IMG/VR virus record: IMGVR_UViG_3300049255_000147
Location: 1-37,851 of that record
Length of the DNA stretch: 37,851 nucleotides
DNA from: a virus
Reading direction: 5' to 3' (one strand)
Of the stretch, positions 22,147 through 29,596 are shown piece after piece. The notes under the pieces were generated by a model, which was not told the DNA's origin, did not search any database, and saw only the letters and a program-made list of their open reading frames with translations. Position 1 is the stretch's first letter. Every line of letters starts with the position of its first letter. The position numbers and the translations under genes are program-made.

Positions 22147-23480
22147 TGGATTTTCCGGTCTCCATCCTGGGTCTGCCTGGCGCGCTGGCCGACGCATCCT
22201 GGAACGGCGTGCCGTTCTACATGCCCGACAGCCGCCACAGCGTTGGCCGCCGGGTGCAGCGGTTCTTCTTCCCCGGCAGCGACGACACCGACTTCCAGGA
22301 TCTCGGCGCGTTCGACGGGCCGATGAAGATCACCGGCCTGATCGTGGGCGACCTGTACGTGTCCTACGGGCGGCAGATCGAGGACGCGCTGCGCACGCCG
22401 GGGCCGGGCACGCTGGTGCACCCGTGGCTCGGCGACCTGCAAATGGTGCTGACCGAGCCGGCCGAGATCACCTTCAGCCAGAAGGAACAGCGCGTCGTTC
22501 GCTTCAGCGCGACCTTCGCGCCGTTCGTGCCGCCCGACCAGCAGGACGAGTCCACGCTGGACGAGCTGCTCGACGCAGTGGCCGCCGTGCAGACCCAGGT
22601 GCAGAGCTTCCTGTCCGCCGTGCTGGCCCCGGTCAGCACGCTGCTGTGGCTGGCCGGCAGCGTGGAAAGCTACGCCAACGGGCTGGTGGGCTACTGGCAG
22701 GCCGCCACCGGCGTGTTGGGCAGCAACGGCGCCGCCGGCAACCCGCAGCTCGCGGCGGCCGTGGCGCCCGCCATCGCCGGACTGTCGGGCGTGGTGGACG
22801 TGCCCAGCGGCGCCGCCTACGGCGCGGGCGTCGGCGCGCTGATCGCGGCCGTGCCCGCCGCCGTGGTGGCCGCCAGCCAGACGTTGCTGACGCCGGCCGT
22901 GGGGCCGGGCGATGCGGCCGTGGTGCCGACGCCGATCGACGGCCGCGTGACGATGGGCATCCTGCTCGCCGCCAGCACCAGCGCGCAGGCACAGTTCACC
23001 ACGCTGGGCCTCACCGCCAGTTTGGCACTCGCCGAATCGGCGCTGAGCGCGATCGCCGCCGCGCAAGCCGCGACCACCATCGCGTGGAACAGCGCGCAGG
23101 AAGCGCAGTCAAACCTCGCGCTGCTGCTGGCCGCGATCGACGCGACCGCGACCCAGGCGGCGATTGCCTCGGTGCCGACCGTCACCACCGTCGCCGCCGC
23201 CGTGCAGGCGGGGCTGCTGTGGTGCGAGCTGCAGGACGCACGCGCGGCGCTGGTGGCGGACATGACGGCCACCATCGGCCGGCTGCCGCAGGTGCAGACT
23301 GTCGTCGCCGCGTCGCTGCCGGCGTGGCTGATCGCCAACATCCTGGCCGGCGACACGCCCGGCCTGATTCAGTCCACCTATGCCGACCTGATCACCCGCA
23401 ACACGCTGCGCAATCCGGCGCTGGTGCCGGCCGGCCCGCTGGAGACGCTGGCGAGCACCGCCAGCCTGGTGCCGGCATGA
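22146..23480 (+). CDS. Mu N (gp43)-like baseplate/DNA circularisation protein
   Basis: 444 aa, starting at the tape measure stop (1-bp overlap). The N-terminal domain fits the DNA circularisation N-terminal family: WNGVPFYMPDSRHSVGRRVQ, FFFPGSDDTDFQDLG, FDGPMKITGLIVGDLYVS and PGTLVHPWLGDLQM. The C-terminal ~300 residues are Ala/Val-rich helices. In Mu, N is a tail/baseplate component injected with the DNA, where it circularises it. Order tape measure, N, P is as in Mu. Confidence 0.85.
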   Translation: MDFPVSILGLPGALADASWNGVPFYMPDSRHSVGRRVQRFFFPGSDDTDFQDLGAFDGPMKITGLIVGDLYVSYGRQIEDALRTPGPGTLVHPWLGDLQMVLTEPAEITFSQKEQRVVRFSATFAPFVPPDQQDESTLDELLDAVAAVQTQVQSFLSAVLAPVSTLLWLAGSVESYANGLVGYWQAATGVLGSNGAAGNPQLAAAVAPAIAGLSGVVDVPSGAAYGAGVGALIAAVPAAVVAASQTLLTPAVGPGDAAVVPTPIDGRVTMGILLAASTSAQAQFTTLGLTASLALAESALSAIAAAQAATTIAWNSAQEAQSNLALLLAAIDATATQAAIASVPTVTTVAAAVQAGLLWCELQDARAALVADMTATIGRLPQVQTVVAASLPAWLIANILAGDTPGLIQSTYADLITRNTLRNPALVPAGPLETLASTASLVPA

Positions 23481-24661
23481 GCTGGAGCAGTGGCGGCGGC
23501 CGGGTCGCACTGACCATCAACGGCGTCGCCTACACCAAATGGCTGTCGATGACCCTGACGCGCGACCTGCGCAACATCACCGGCACGTTCAGCCTGTCGA
23601 TGCGCGACGCCGGCCGTGCCGACGCGGCGATGCCGGGCAGCACGTTCGCGCCGGTGCCGTCGCCGATCCTGCGCCGGCAAAGCTGCACGCTGGCGCTCGA
23701 CGGCGAGCTGGTGCTGGACGGCTGGATCGACAAGATGGAGGGCAAATGGACCGATGGATCGCTTTCTTTAAGCATTTCCGGCCGCGACAAGACTGGCGAT
23801 CTCGCCGACTGCTCCGCCGCCCCGACCGGCCCCGCCGAATGGCGCAACGCCACATTGCTGCAAGTCGCGCGGCAGGTTTGCGCCCCGTTCGGGATATCCG
23901 TGGCGGCGCAGACCGATGTCGGCGCGCCGTTCGTTCGCCTCGCGATCAACCCGCACGAGAGCGCGTTGAGCCTGCTGGAGAAGGCGGCGCGCCAGCGCGG
24001 CGTTCTGGTGGTGAGCGACGGCGTCGGCGGCCTGCTGCTGACCAGCGGCGGCCGCGCGGCGGCGCCCGGCGACCTGATCGTGGGCGGCGGGGGCCTCGTC
24101 CAGTCCGCCGCCTTCACCTTCGACGACACGCACCGCTTCAGCGACATCTACGTGAAGGGCCAGTCGGAAAAATGCGCCGGGCATCGGCCGTCCGGCGCAC
24201 CGCCGATGGGGCACGACTATGTGCCCGGCACCCAGCCGAACATGGCGGGCGCGCAGGCGATCGAGGCCGCCGGCATCCTGATGACCGGCCACGCCACCGA
24301 CCCCGAGGTGACGCGCTTCCGGCCGAGTGTGCGGATGACGCGCACCCAAAGCGGCAGCGCGACACAGCAGCAACAGGCGGAATGGGCGGTGCGGGTGGCG
24401 CGCGGCGAAAGCACCGGCCTGACCTACACCGTGCTCGACTGGCGCGCGAACGGCGAGCTGTGGCGGCCGAACACCACCGTGCGGGTCTACGACCGCTACG
24501 CCGGCATCGACGACGTGATGCTGATCCGCAGCGTCGGCTTTCGGCTGGGGCCGGACGGCGCGAAGCCGGCGACGCCGACCACCGACATCGGCGTGGTCGG
24601 GCTGACCGCGTTCGACCGCATCGACGAGCCGCAGCCTAAGCGCCCGCTAAAGGCGCCCTGA
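23477..24661 (+). CDS. Baseplate hub protein, Mu P (gp44)-like
   Basis: 394 aa from ATG 23477 (ATGA overlap). Contains RVALTINGVAYTKWLSMTLT, FSLSMRDAGRA, ELVLDGWIDKMEGKWTDGSL, SISGRDKTGDLADCSA and WRNATLLQVARQVCAPFGIS, followed by the hub core HESALSLLEKAARQRGVLVV. This is the gpD/gp27-like hub at the tail tip, as in Mu gp44. The C-terminal part (YTVLDWRANGELWRPNTTV) also fits the family. Confidence 0.9.
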   Translation: MSWSSGGGRVALTINGVAYTKWLSMTLTRDLRNITGTFSLSMRDAGRADAAMPGSTFAPVPSPILRRQSCTLALDGELVLDGWIDKMEGKWTDGSLSLSISGRDKTGDLADCSAAPTGPAEWRNATLLQVARQVCAPFGISVAAQTDVGAPFVRLAINPHESALSLLEKAARQRGVLVVSDGVGGLLLTSGGRAAAPGDLIVGGGGLVQSAAFTFDDTHRFSDIYVKGQSEKCAGHRPSGAPPMGHDYVPGTQPNMAGAQAIEAAGILMTGHATDPEVTRFRPSVRMTRTQSGSATQQQQAEWAVRVARGESTGLTYTVLDWRANGELWRPNTTVRVYDRYAGIDDVMLIRSVGFRLGPDGAKPATPTTDIGVVGLTAFDRIDEPQPKRPLKAP

Positions 24662-24665
24662 GCGC

Positions 24666-25241
24666 ATGAAAAAGCCGCTTTCGGAGACGGTGATGGAGCT
24701 GCGCGGCACCGCGATGCGCGGGCTCGTGCAGGCGGTGAATGACACCGGCGCGATGCAGACGGTGGACGTCATCACGCATGACGGCATGCTGCGCAGCGCG
24801 ATCGAGGTATATCAGCCGTTCGGGCTATCGACCGCCGCCGTCGCCGTCGGCTCGGTGGTGCATCTGCTGGCGATGGGCGCCGACCCCGGCGACTTGGTCG
24901 CGCTTCCCGCCGTCACGCCGGGGCTACGCTTCGGCGGTCTGGCGCCCGGCGAAGTGGTGCTCTACGACGCCACCGGCGACCGCGTGGCGCTGCGCCAGGG
25001 CGGTATCGTCGATGTGCTGGCGGCCAGCCAGGTCAATCTGGCCGTCGGCGGCATCAGCATCGCGATGACCACGAGCGGCATCACCATCACCGGCAACGTC
25101 GCGATCGTCGGCACGCTGACGGTCACCGGCAACGTCACCGCCGGCCAGGGCACCGGCGACCAGGTGGATCTGCTCGGCCATATCCACGGCGGTGTCCTGA
25201 CGGGCGGCGGCGATACGGGGCCGCCGGTTGCCGGCAGCTAG
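24666..25241 (+). CDS. Baseplate spike protein, Mu gp45-like
   Basis: 191 aa. Begins MKKPLSETVMELRGTAMRGL. It contains the OB-fold-type region VIEVYQPFGLST (AIEVYQPFGLSTAAVAVGSV), a phage_base_V pattern LAPGEVVLYDATGDRVALRQ, a triple-beta-helix stretch (SIAMTTSGITITGNVAIVGT; LTVTGNVTAGQGTGDQVDLL), and an end GHIHGGVLTGGGDTGPP. The C-terminal HIH would bind iron at the needle tip, as in other gp45-like spikes. The spike punctures the outer membrane. Confidence 0.9.
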   Translation: MKKPLSETVMELRGTAMRGLVQAVNDTGAMQTVDVITHDGMLRSAIEVYQPFGLSTAAVAVGSVVHLLAMGADPGDLVALPAVTPGLRFGGLAPGEVVLYDATGDRVALRQGGIVDVLAASQVNLAVGGISIAMTTSGITITGNVAIVGTLTVTGNVTAGQGTGDQVDLLGHIHGGVLTGGGDTGPPVAGS

Positions 25242-25283
25242 CCCTTCCGGGGAAGGGATGACGGCGCTCCCGCGTGCGCGCGA
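25242..25283 (+). repeat. Palindromic REP-like repeat, copy 3
   Basis: CCCTTCCGGGGAAGGG is a perfect 16-base palindrome, followed by ATGACG and then GCGTGCGCGCG-type alternating sequence. It starts at the stop codon of the spike gene and ends about 11 bases before the gp46 start. Confidence 0.75.
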
Positions 25284-25294
25284 GGATCAGCGCC

Positions 25295-25843
25295 ATGTCC
25301 GGCACCGCATCCAACGCCACGCTGCTGCAATCGGCGGCGCGCTACGCGCCGATCGGCACGACGGCCGGCGTGCTGGACATCGCGCTGGTCTGGGACCCCA
25401 CCCGCGAGGGCTGCGACCTGGTGTGGAATGGCGGCGATTTCGCGCTCGACACCACGCCCGTCACCAACATGCTGATGGCGCTGGGCTGCGACCGCCGCGC
25501 GCGGCCGACCGACGTGCTGCCCGAGCCGGGCGCCGGTTGGTCGGTGCCGGCGCCGGGCCAGCCGGTCCCGCTGGTGGATCTGCGCCGCGGCTGGGCGGGC
25601 GACGCGCTCGATGCGCAGGGGCTGCGCACCGGTTCGCGGCTGTGGCTGCTGGTGAGGGCCAAGCAGACAGAGCAGACCCGCAAGCTGGCCGAAGGTGCCG
25701 CGGCCGAGGCGCTGGCGCAGGTGCAGGCCATGCTCGGCACGCCGGTCCAGCTCGCCGTGCGCTGGGTCGCCCCTGGCATGCTGGGCATCCGCGCGATCTC
25801 CGGCGGGGCGGCCGCCGACACCACGCAGCGCGTCGCCGTCTGA
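25295..25843 (+). CDS. Baseplate wedge component, Mu gp46-like
   Basis: 182 aa from ATG 25295, with GAGGA about 10 bases upstream. Contains LDIALVWDPTREGCDLVWNG, FALDTTPVTNMLMALGCDRR and RLWLLVRAKQTEQT, the typical GP46 layout (D-rich strand, 'AI...L...RRA...'). It belongs to the gp25-like wedge proteins with lysozyme-like fold. TGATG overlap with the gp47 gene. Confidence 0.87.
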   Translation: MSGTASNATLLQSAARYAPIGTTAGVLDIALVWDPTREGCDLVWNGGDFALDTTPVTNMLMALGCDRRARPTDVLPEPGAGWSVPAPGQPVPLVDLRRGWAGDALDAQGLRTGSRLWLLVRAKQTEQTRKLAEGAAAEALAQVQAMLGTPVQLAVRWVAPGMLGIRAISGGAAADTTQRVAV

Positions 25844-27126
25844 TGCCCTGGCCGATCCCCACGCCAGTCGAGATCAGCAACCGCGCGGCCGGCGTGTATG
25901 CCGGCATCTACGGCAATTTCAACGCCACCGCCGCCAACACCCTCGCCGGCGCCAACGCGCGCATCGTCGGCATGACTGCCTACGACCTGTATCAGTACCA
26001 GTCCTACGTGATGGGCGAGCTGTTCCCCGACACCACCATCGACAACCTCGATCACCATGCCAGCATCTGGGGCCTGACGCGCATTCCGGCGCAGGCGGCG
26101 ACCGGTTCGATCGTGGTCGCCGGCACCAACGGCACCGTGCTGCCGTCCGGCATCGTCGTCACCGACAGCCTCGGCAACAGCTACGTCACAACCGCCGGCG
26201 CGACGATTTCCGGCGGCGCAGCGACGTTGCCGCTGACCGCCAGCAGCGCGGGCGCGCAGGGCAATGTGGTCGCCGGCACGGTGCTGACATTGCTGTCGCC
26301 GCAGGCGGGGCTGAACCCGCAATCGGGCGTCGTGCTGGGCACCGGCACGGTCAGCGGGACATTGGGAACGGTCGTGCCGTCTGCGCTGGCGATGCAGGAC
26401 AGCGTCGGCAACGGCTACACCACCACGTCGGGCGGCACGCTGGGCAGCTCGCCGCTGACGGTGGATTTCGTGGCCAGCCTGACCGGCGTCACCGCCCTCG
26501 TGGCCGGCGCGGTGCTGACCTTGACAACGCCGGTGAGCGGCCTCAGCCCGGAGTCGCTCACAGTCACCCTGCCGGGCCTGACCAGCGGCGCCGCCACCGA
26601 GAGCAACGCCGCCCTGCAAGCGCGGCTGCTGCAACGCATCCGCCAGCGCGGGCGCGGCGGCAACGCGGCCGACTACACCACCTGGGCCGAGGCTTCGTCG
26701 TCGTCGGTCGCCTACGTGCAGGTGATCCCGAATTATGTCGGCGCCGGCAGCGTCGGGCTGTTCGTCGCCGGCATCGGACCGTCGGAACTCAGCACCGCCC
26801 AGGTCGCCACCGTGGCCGCCTATGTCGCGGGCGTGCGGCCGGTCACCGCCTATGTGCTGACCGCCACCGCCGTCACCCAGACCATCAACGGCACCGTGCA
26901 TCTGGTGCCCGACACCACCGCCAACCGCACCGCCGCAGCAAACGGCTTCGCGTCCTGGATCACCACCACGGCTGAGATCGGTGGCACCGAGTATCTTGAT
27001 GACATGGCCAGCGCCATCAAGGCGGCCGGCGGCGGCGCATTCAGCTTCGACATCAGCGTGCCCGCGGCCGATGTGGTGCTCGGCCCCGGCACCATCGCCG
27101 TCGCCGGCGTGCTGAGTTTCGTATGA
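25843..27126 (+). CDS. Baseplate J-like wedge protein, Mu gp47-like
   Basis: 427 aa. N-terminus PTPVEISNRAAGVYAGIYGN, then LDHHASIWGLTRIPAQAATG, and the conserved core AATESNAALQARLLQRIRQR with GRGGNAADYTTWAEASSSSV and AYVQVIPNYVGAGSVGLFVA. Between residues ~85 and 245 two similar beta-rich modules lie in tandem (each: G-T-V-L/V-P-S, then D-S-x-G-N-x-Y-x-T-T, then a hydrophobic strand with A-G-A/T-V-L-T-L). Common relatives have one, so the protein is longer than usual in that part. It joins the wedge to the fibre module. Confidence 0.9.
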   Translation: MPWPIPTPVEISNRAAGVYAGIYGNFNATAANTLAGANARIVGMTAYDLYQYQSYVMGELFPDTTIDNLDHHASIWGLTRIPAQAATGSIVVAGTNGTVLPSGIVVTDSLGNSYVTTAGATISGGAATLPLTASSAGAQGNVVAGTVLTLLSPQAGLNPQSGVVLGTGTVSGTLGTVVPSALAMQDSVGNGYTTTSGGTLGSSPLTVDFVASLTGVTALVAGAVLTLTTPVSGLSPESLTVTLPGLTSGAATESNAALQARLLQRIRQRGRGGNAADYTTWAEASSSSVAYVQVIPNYVGAGSVGLFVAGIGPSELSTAQVATVAAYVAGVRPVTAYVLTATAVTQTINGTVHLVPDTTANRTAAANGFASWITTTAEIGGTEYLDDMASAIKAAGGGAFSFDISVPAADVVLGPGTIAVAGVLSFV

Positions 27127-27788
27127 CCGCGCCCGCGCCCCGCACGCCGGCGCAGGTGCTCGGCGAGCTGCTGGCGCTGACGCCGCCCGGCTGGGCACTG
27201 CCGCACGATCCGGCCAGCGTGTGGGCGACGTTCCTGCAACCCTGGGCCAGTGAGGCGTCGCTGATCGAGACCACGGCGGCCTCGATGCTGAACGAGATCG
27301 ACCCACGCAGCGCGGTCTACAGCCTGCCCGACTTTCAGCGTGTGCTCGGCCCCGACCCCTACGGCCGCGACGCCGCCAGCCAGGAACTGAGCGAGGCGGC
27401 GCTGGCGACGCTGGAATGGAGCCGCTGGGCCGAGGGCGGCAACATGGCGCCCAGCGACTACATCGCGCTGGCCGCGACGATGGGCGTGACCATCACGATT
27501 CAGGAATACTGGCCGTCCGTCGCCGGGCTTTTCGCGGCGGACGGGTGCGTCGGCTGCGACCTGCCGCGCAACGTCGCGGGCGTGCTGGTGGCCGGCGACA
27601 CGCTCGGCGCCGATCCGCTGGCGTTCTACTGGCTGGTGCGGCTGCCGACCTACCTGTCCGATCCCGCCGAGGCCGGCACGATGCGCGCCGGCGACCTGGT
27701 CTCGACCTCGCTCGCCACGCCGGTGCCCGCCGTGATCCTCGGCGAGGCGCCATCCCACACCATCCCGCTTTTCCTGTTCACCGGGTGA
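27123..27788 (+). CDS. Mu gp48-like tail protein (DUF2313/YmfQ)
   Basis: 221 aa. Begins MTAPAPRTPAQVLGELLALT, then PPGWALPHDPASVWATFLQP, EASLIETTAASMLNEIDPRS, and DFQRVLGPDPYGRDAASQEL. The pattern 'L...LLP.G.AW......L......LA......I...A..L..E.DP.TA...L..WE...GLPD' is that of DUF2313. It connects baseplate and fibres. ATGA overlap with gp47; Cys-rich region GCVGCDLPRN near residue 140 is typical. Confidence 0.87.
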   Translation: MTAPAPRTPAQVLGELLALTPPGWALPHDPASVWATFLQPWASEASLIETTAASMLNEIDPRSAVYSLPDFQRVLGPDPYGRDAASQELSEAALATLEWSRWAEGGNMAPSDYIALAATMGVTITIQEYWPSVAGLFAADGCVGCDLPRNVAGVLVAGDTLGADPLAFYWLVRLPTYLSDPAEAGTMRAGDLVSTSLATPVPAVILGEAPSHTIPLFLFTG

Positions 27789-27792
27789 CCTG

Positions 27793-28992
27793 ATGCTCCG
27801 CACCACCGGCCTCTATTCGACGACGCTTTCGCCCGGCAGCCGCACCGGCTTTCAGAACCCGAACCCGCCGACGGTGCCAAACGGCTCGCAGGTGAACGCC
27901 GCGTGGCTGAACGATGTGCAGGAGAACGTCTGCGGCGTTATCGAGAGTACTGGCATTACGCTGGAAGACAGCGACAGCAACGGCGGCGCGGGGCAGTTGC
28001 AGCAGGCGGTCCGGCGGCTGACCGGGTCGAACTATGCCCTGATCATCGCCTCGATGTCGCCTTTCACGCTCACGCCCGACAGCGCCGGGCGCATCGTGGT
28101 CAACGCCGCGGCGGGCAATATCGTCATCACCCTGCCGCTGTCGGCGTCCATGGCCGGCACGCTGTGCGGGAGCGCCGTGAGCAACAGCATCGCGTTCAAG
28201 ATCTTCCGCGACGACAACTCCTCCAACACGGTGACCATCCAAACAGCGGGCAGCGACAATATCGGCTTCGCCGGACTGACCGGCACCAGCTTCCTGATTC
28301 CGCCGCTGGCGACCGCTGAGCTGTTCAGCGACACCAACATCACCTGGCTGATGACGGTGCCGCCGGTGTCGGGCGGCCCGCCGCAGATGATCTCCTACCT
28401 GACGCCCGGCACGAACACGTTCGTGGTGCCGGCCGGCAAGACCATGATCCGCGCGACCCTCACCGGGGCGCCCGGCGGCGGCGGCGGCACCCACACCACC
28501 GGCGACGCGGGGGTGGCCGGCGCGGGCGCGCCCGAGGCGGTGTTCATGCTCGCGGTGCAGCCGGGGTGGTCGCTGACCGTCGTGGTCGGGGCAAGCGGCA
28601 CCGGTGGCACCGGGGGCGCCAGCCCGACGGCGGGTGGCGCCGGGGGCACCACGTCGATCGCCCATGGCGCAAGCACACTCGCAGCGATCAGCGGAGGCAC
28701 CGGCGGGGCAGCCAGCAACTCGGCCGGCATCGCCAACACGGGCAACATCGCCGGCTTGGTGACGACCGGCACGCCGGTGCTGACGCGCGCGGCGGCGGCC
28801 GGCGGCTTCGCTTACGCGGCGGGGTCCGCCCTGATCAACGCACAGGGCGGCGCGCCGGACGGCGTCTCACCCTCGACCATCATCACGGCCACGGGCGCGA
28901 CGCCGTTGCTGCCGGGCTGCGGCGGCTATGGCGGCTGCGGCGGCGGTGGCGGCGGCGCGGGCGGCCCGGCGCGCGTGGTGCTGGAGTACTGA
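27793..28992 (+). CDS. Tail fibre protein with glycine-rich tip
   Basis: 399 aa. The N-terminus (TGFQNPNPPTVPNGSQVNAA; WLNDVQENVCGVIESTGITL) is the phage-fibre baseplate-binding pattern, including the V-N-A-x-W-L-N-x-V-Q-E-N motif. The middle is beta-rich. The last ~200 residues are rich in glycine (APGGGGGTHTT; TGGTGGASPTAGGAGG; GGYGGCGGGGGGAGG) and end in PARVVLEY. Polyglycine loops of this sort form host-binding tips in some phages, so this is the likely adhesin. The sequence is low in complexity, which makes homology judgement risky. Confidence 0.8.
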   Translation: MLRTTGLYSTTLSPGSRTGFQNPNPPTVPNGSQVNAAWLNDVQENVCGVIESTGITLEDSDSNGGAGQLQQAVRRLTGSNYALIIASMSPFTLTPDSAGRIVVNAAAGNIVITLPLSASMAGTLCGSAVSNSIAFKIFRDDNSSNTVTIQTAGSDNIGFAGLTGTSFLIPPLATAELFSDTNITWLMTVPPVSGGPPQMISYLTPGTNTFVVPAGKTMIRATLTGAPGGGGGTHTTGDAGVAGAGAPEAVFMLAVQPGWSLTVVVGASGTGGTGGASPTAGGAGGTTSIAHGASTLAAISGGTGGAASNSAGIANTGNIAGLVTTGTPVLTRAAAAGGFAYAAGSALINAQGGAPDGVSPSTIITATGATPLLPGCGGYGGCGGGGGGAGGPARVVLEY

Positions 28993-29315
28993 TGTCCGGC
29001 GCATTCACCTACGTCGTCCGGCTGAAGCAGGGCGCCACCCTGGCACTCGACCTGCTGTTCACGGACGACAGCGGCAACCCCATAAATCTCGCCACGGCCA
29101 CATCGGTGGGCGTGCTGATCTGTGACGCGTTCGGCAACGTGGTGGCGACGCCCGCGGTGACTCTGAGCGCGGAACTGGGCTGGGGCACCGTCACGGCCGA
29201 CACCACCGGCTGGCCCTATGGCGGCCTGCCCTGCCAGACCGAGGTGGTGGCGGCCGGCATTACCACCATCAGCGACACCTTCTACATCTTCCTCGATCGC
29301 GGGGTGAACGCGTGA
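28992..29315 (+). CDS. Small baseplate/fibre-associated protein, 107 aa
   Basis: TGATG overlap with the fibre gene. Beta-rich Ig-like pattern: FTYVVRLKQGATLALDLLFT, DDSGNPINLATATSVGVLIC and TISDTFYIFLDRGV, similar to the N-terminal domain of BppU-like upper baseplate proteins. No signal peptide. Likely a structural adaptor for fibres or spikes; inference only. Confidence 0.55.
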   Translation: MSGAFTYVVRLKQGATLALDLLFTDDSGNPINLATATSVGVLICDAFGNVVATPAVTLSAELGWGTVTADTTGWPYGGLPCQTEVVAAGITTISDTFYIFLDRGVNA

Positions 29316-29596
29316 ACGTCTTCGTCCGCCCCACCGGCCAGACCCTGGGCCAGACGCTCGGGTTCGGCCCGAACGGCAGCGCCGCCAGCCTGGACACCGC
29401 GCCGGTCAACGCCGGGCTGCTGACGGGCGACTACCTGCTGGTGCAGTCGGGCGGCGCGCTGGCCAAGGTGTTGGCCTCGAACCTGTTCGGCAGCGGCATG
29501 TCGGCGTGGCTGGCCACGCTGCCGACCAGTTACACGGGCCTGCCGATCGGCGCGTGGTGGAACAACGGCGGCACACCCGTGCAGGTGCAGGAATGA
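29312..29596 (+). CDS. Small fibre-module protein, 94 aa
   Basis: GTG at 29312 (GTGA overlap). Gly/Leu/Thr-rich: GQTLGQTLGFGPNGSAASLD, then GLLTGDYLLVQSGGALAKVL, and a C-terminal SYTGLPIGAWWNNGG that recurs in other phage fibre-region proteins. Function unknown. ATGA overlap with the next gene. Confidence 0.5.
   Translation: MNVFVRPTGQTLGQTLGFGPNGSAASLDTAPVNAGLLTGDYLLVQSGGALAKVLASNLFGSGMSAWLATLPTSYTGLPIGAWWNNGGTPVQVQE

Noticed and set aside
19936-22197. Minus-strand open frame of 753 codons with an internal repeat
   Set aside because: Mirror of the tape measure gene; the repeat in it is only the reverse of the 141-bp duplication.
25228-25842. Upstream extension of the gp47 frame
   Set aside because: Arg-rich shadow of gp46; the true start is the TGATG overlap at 25843.
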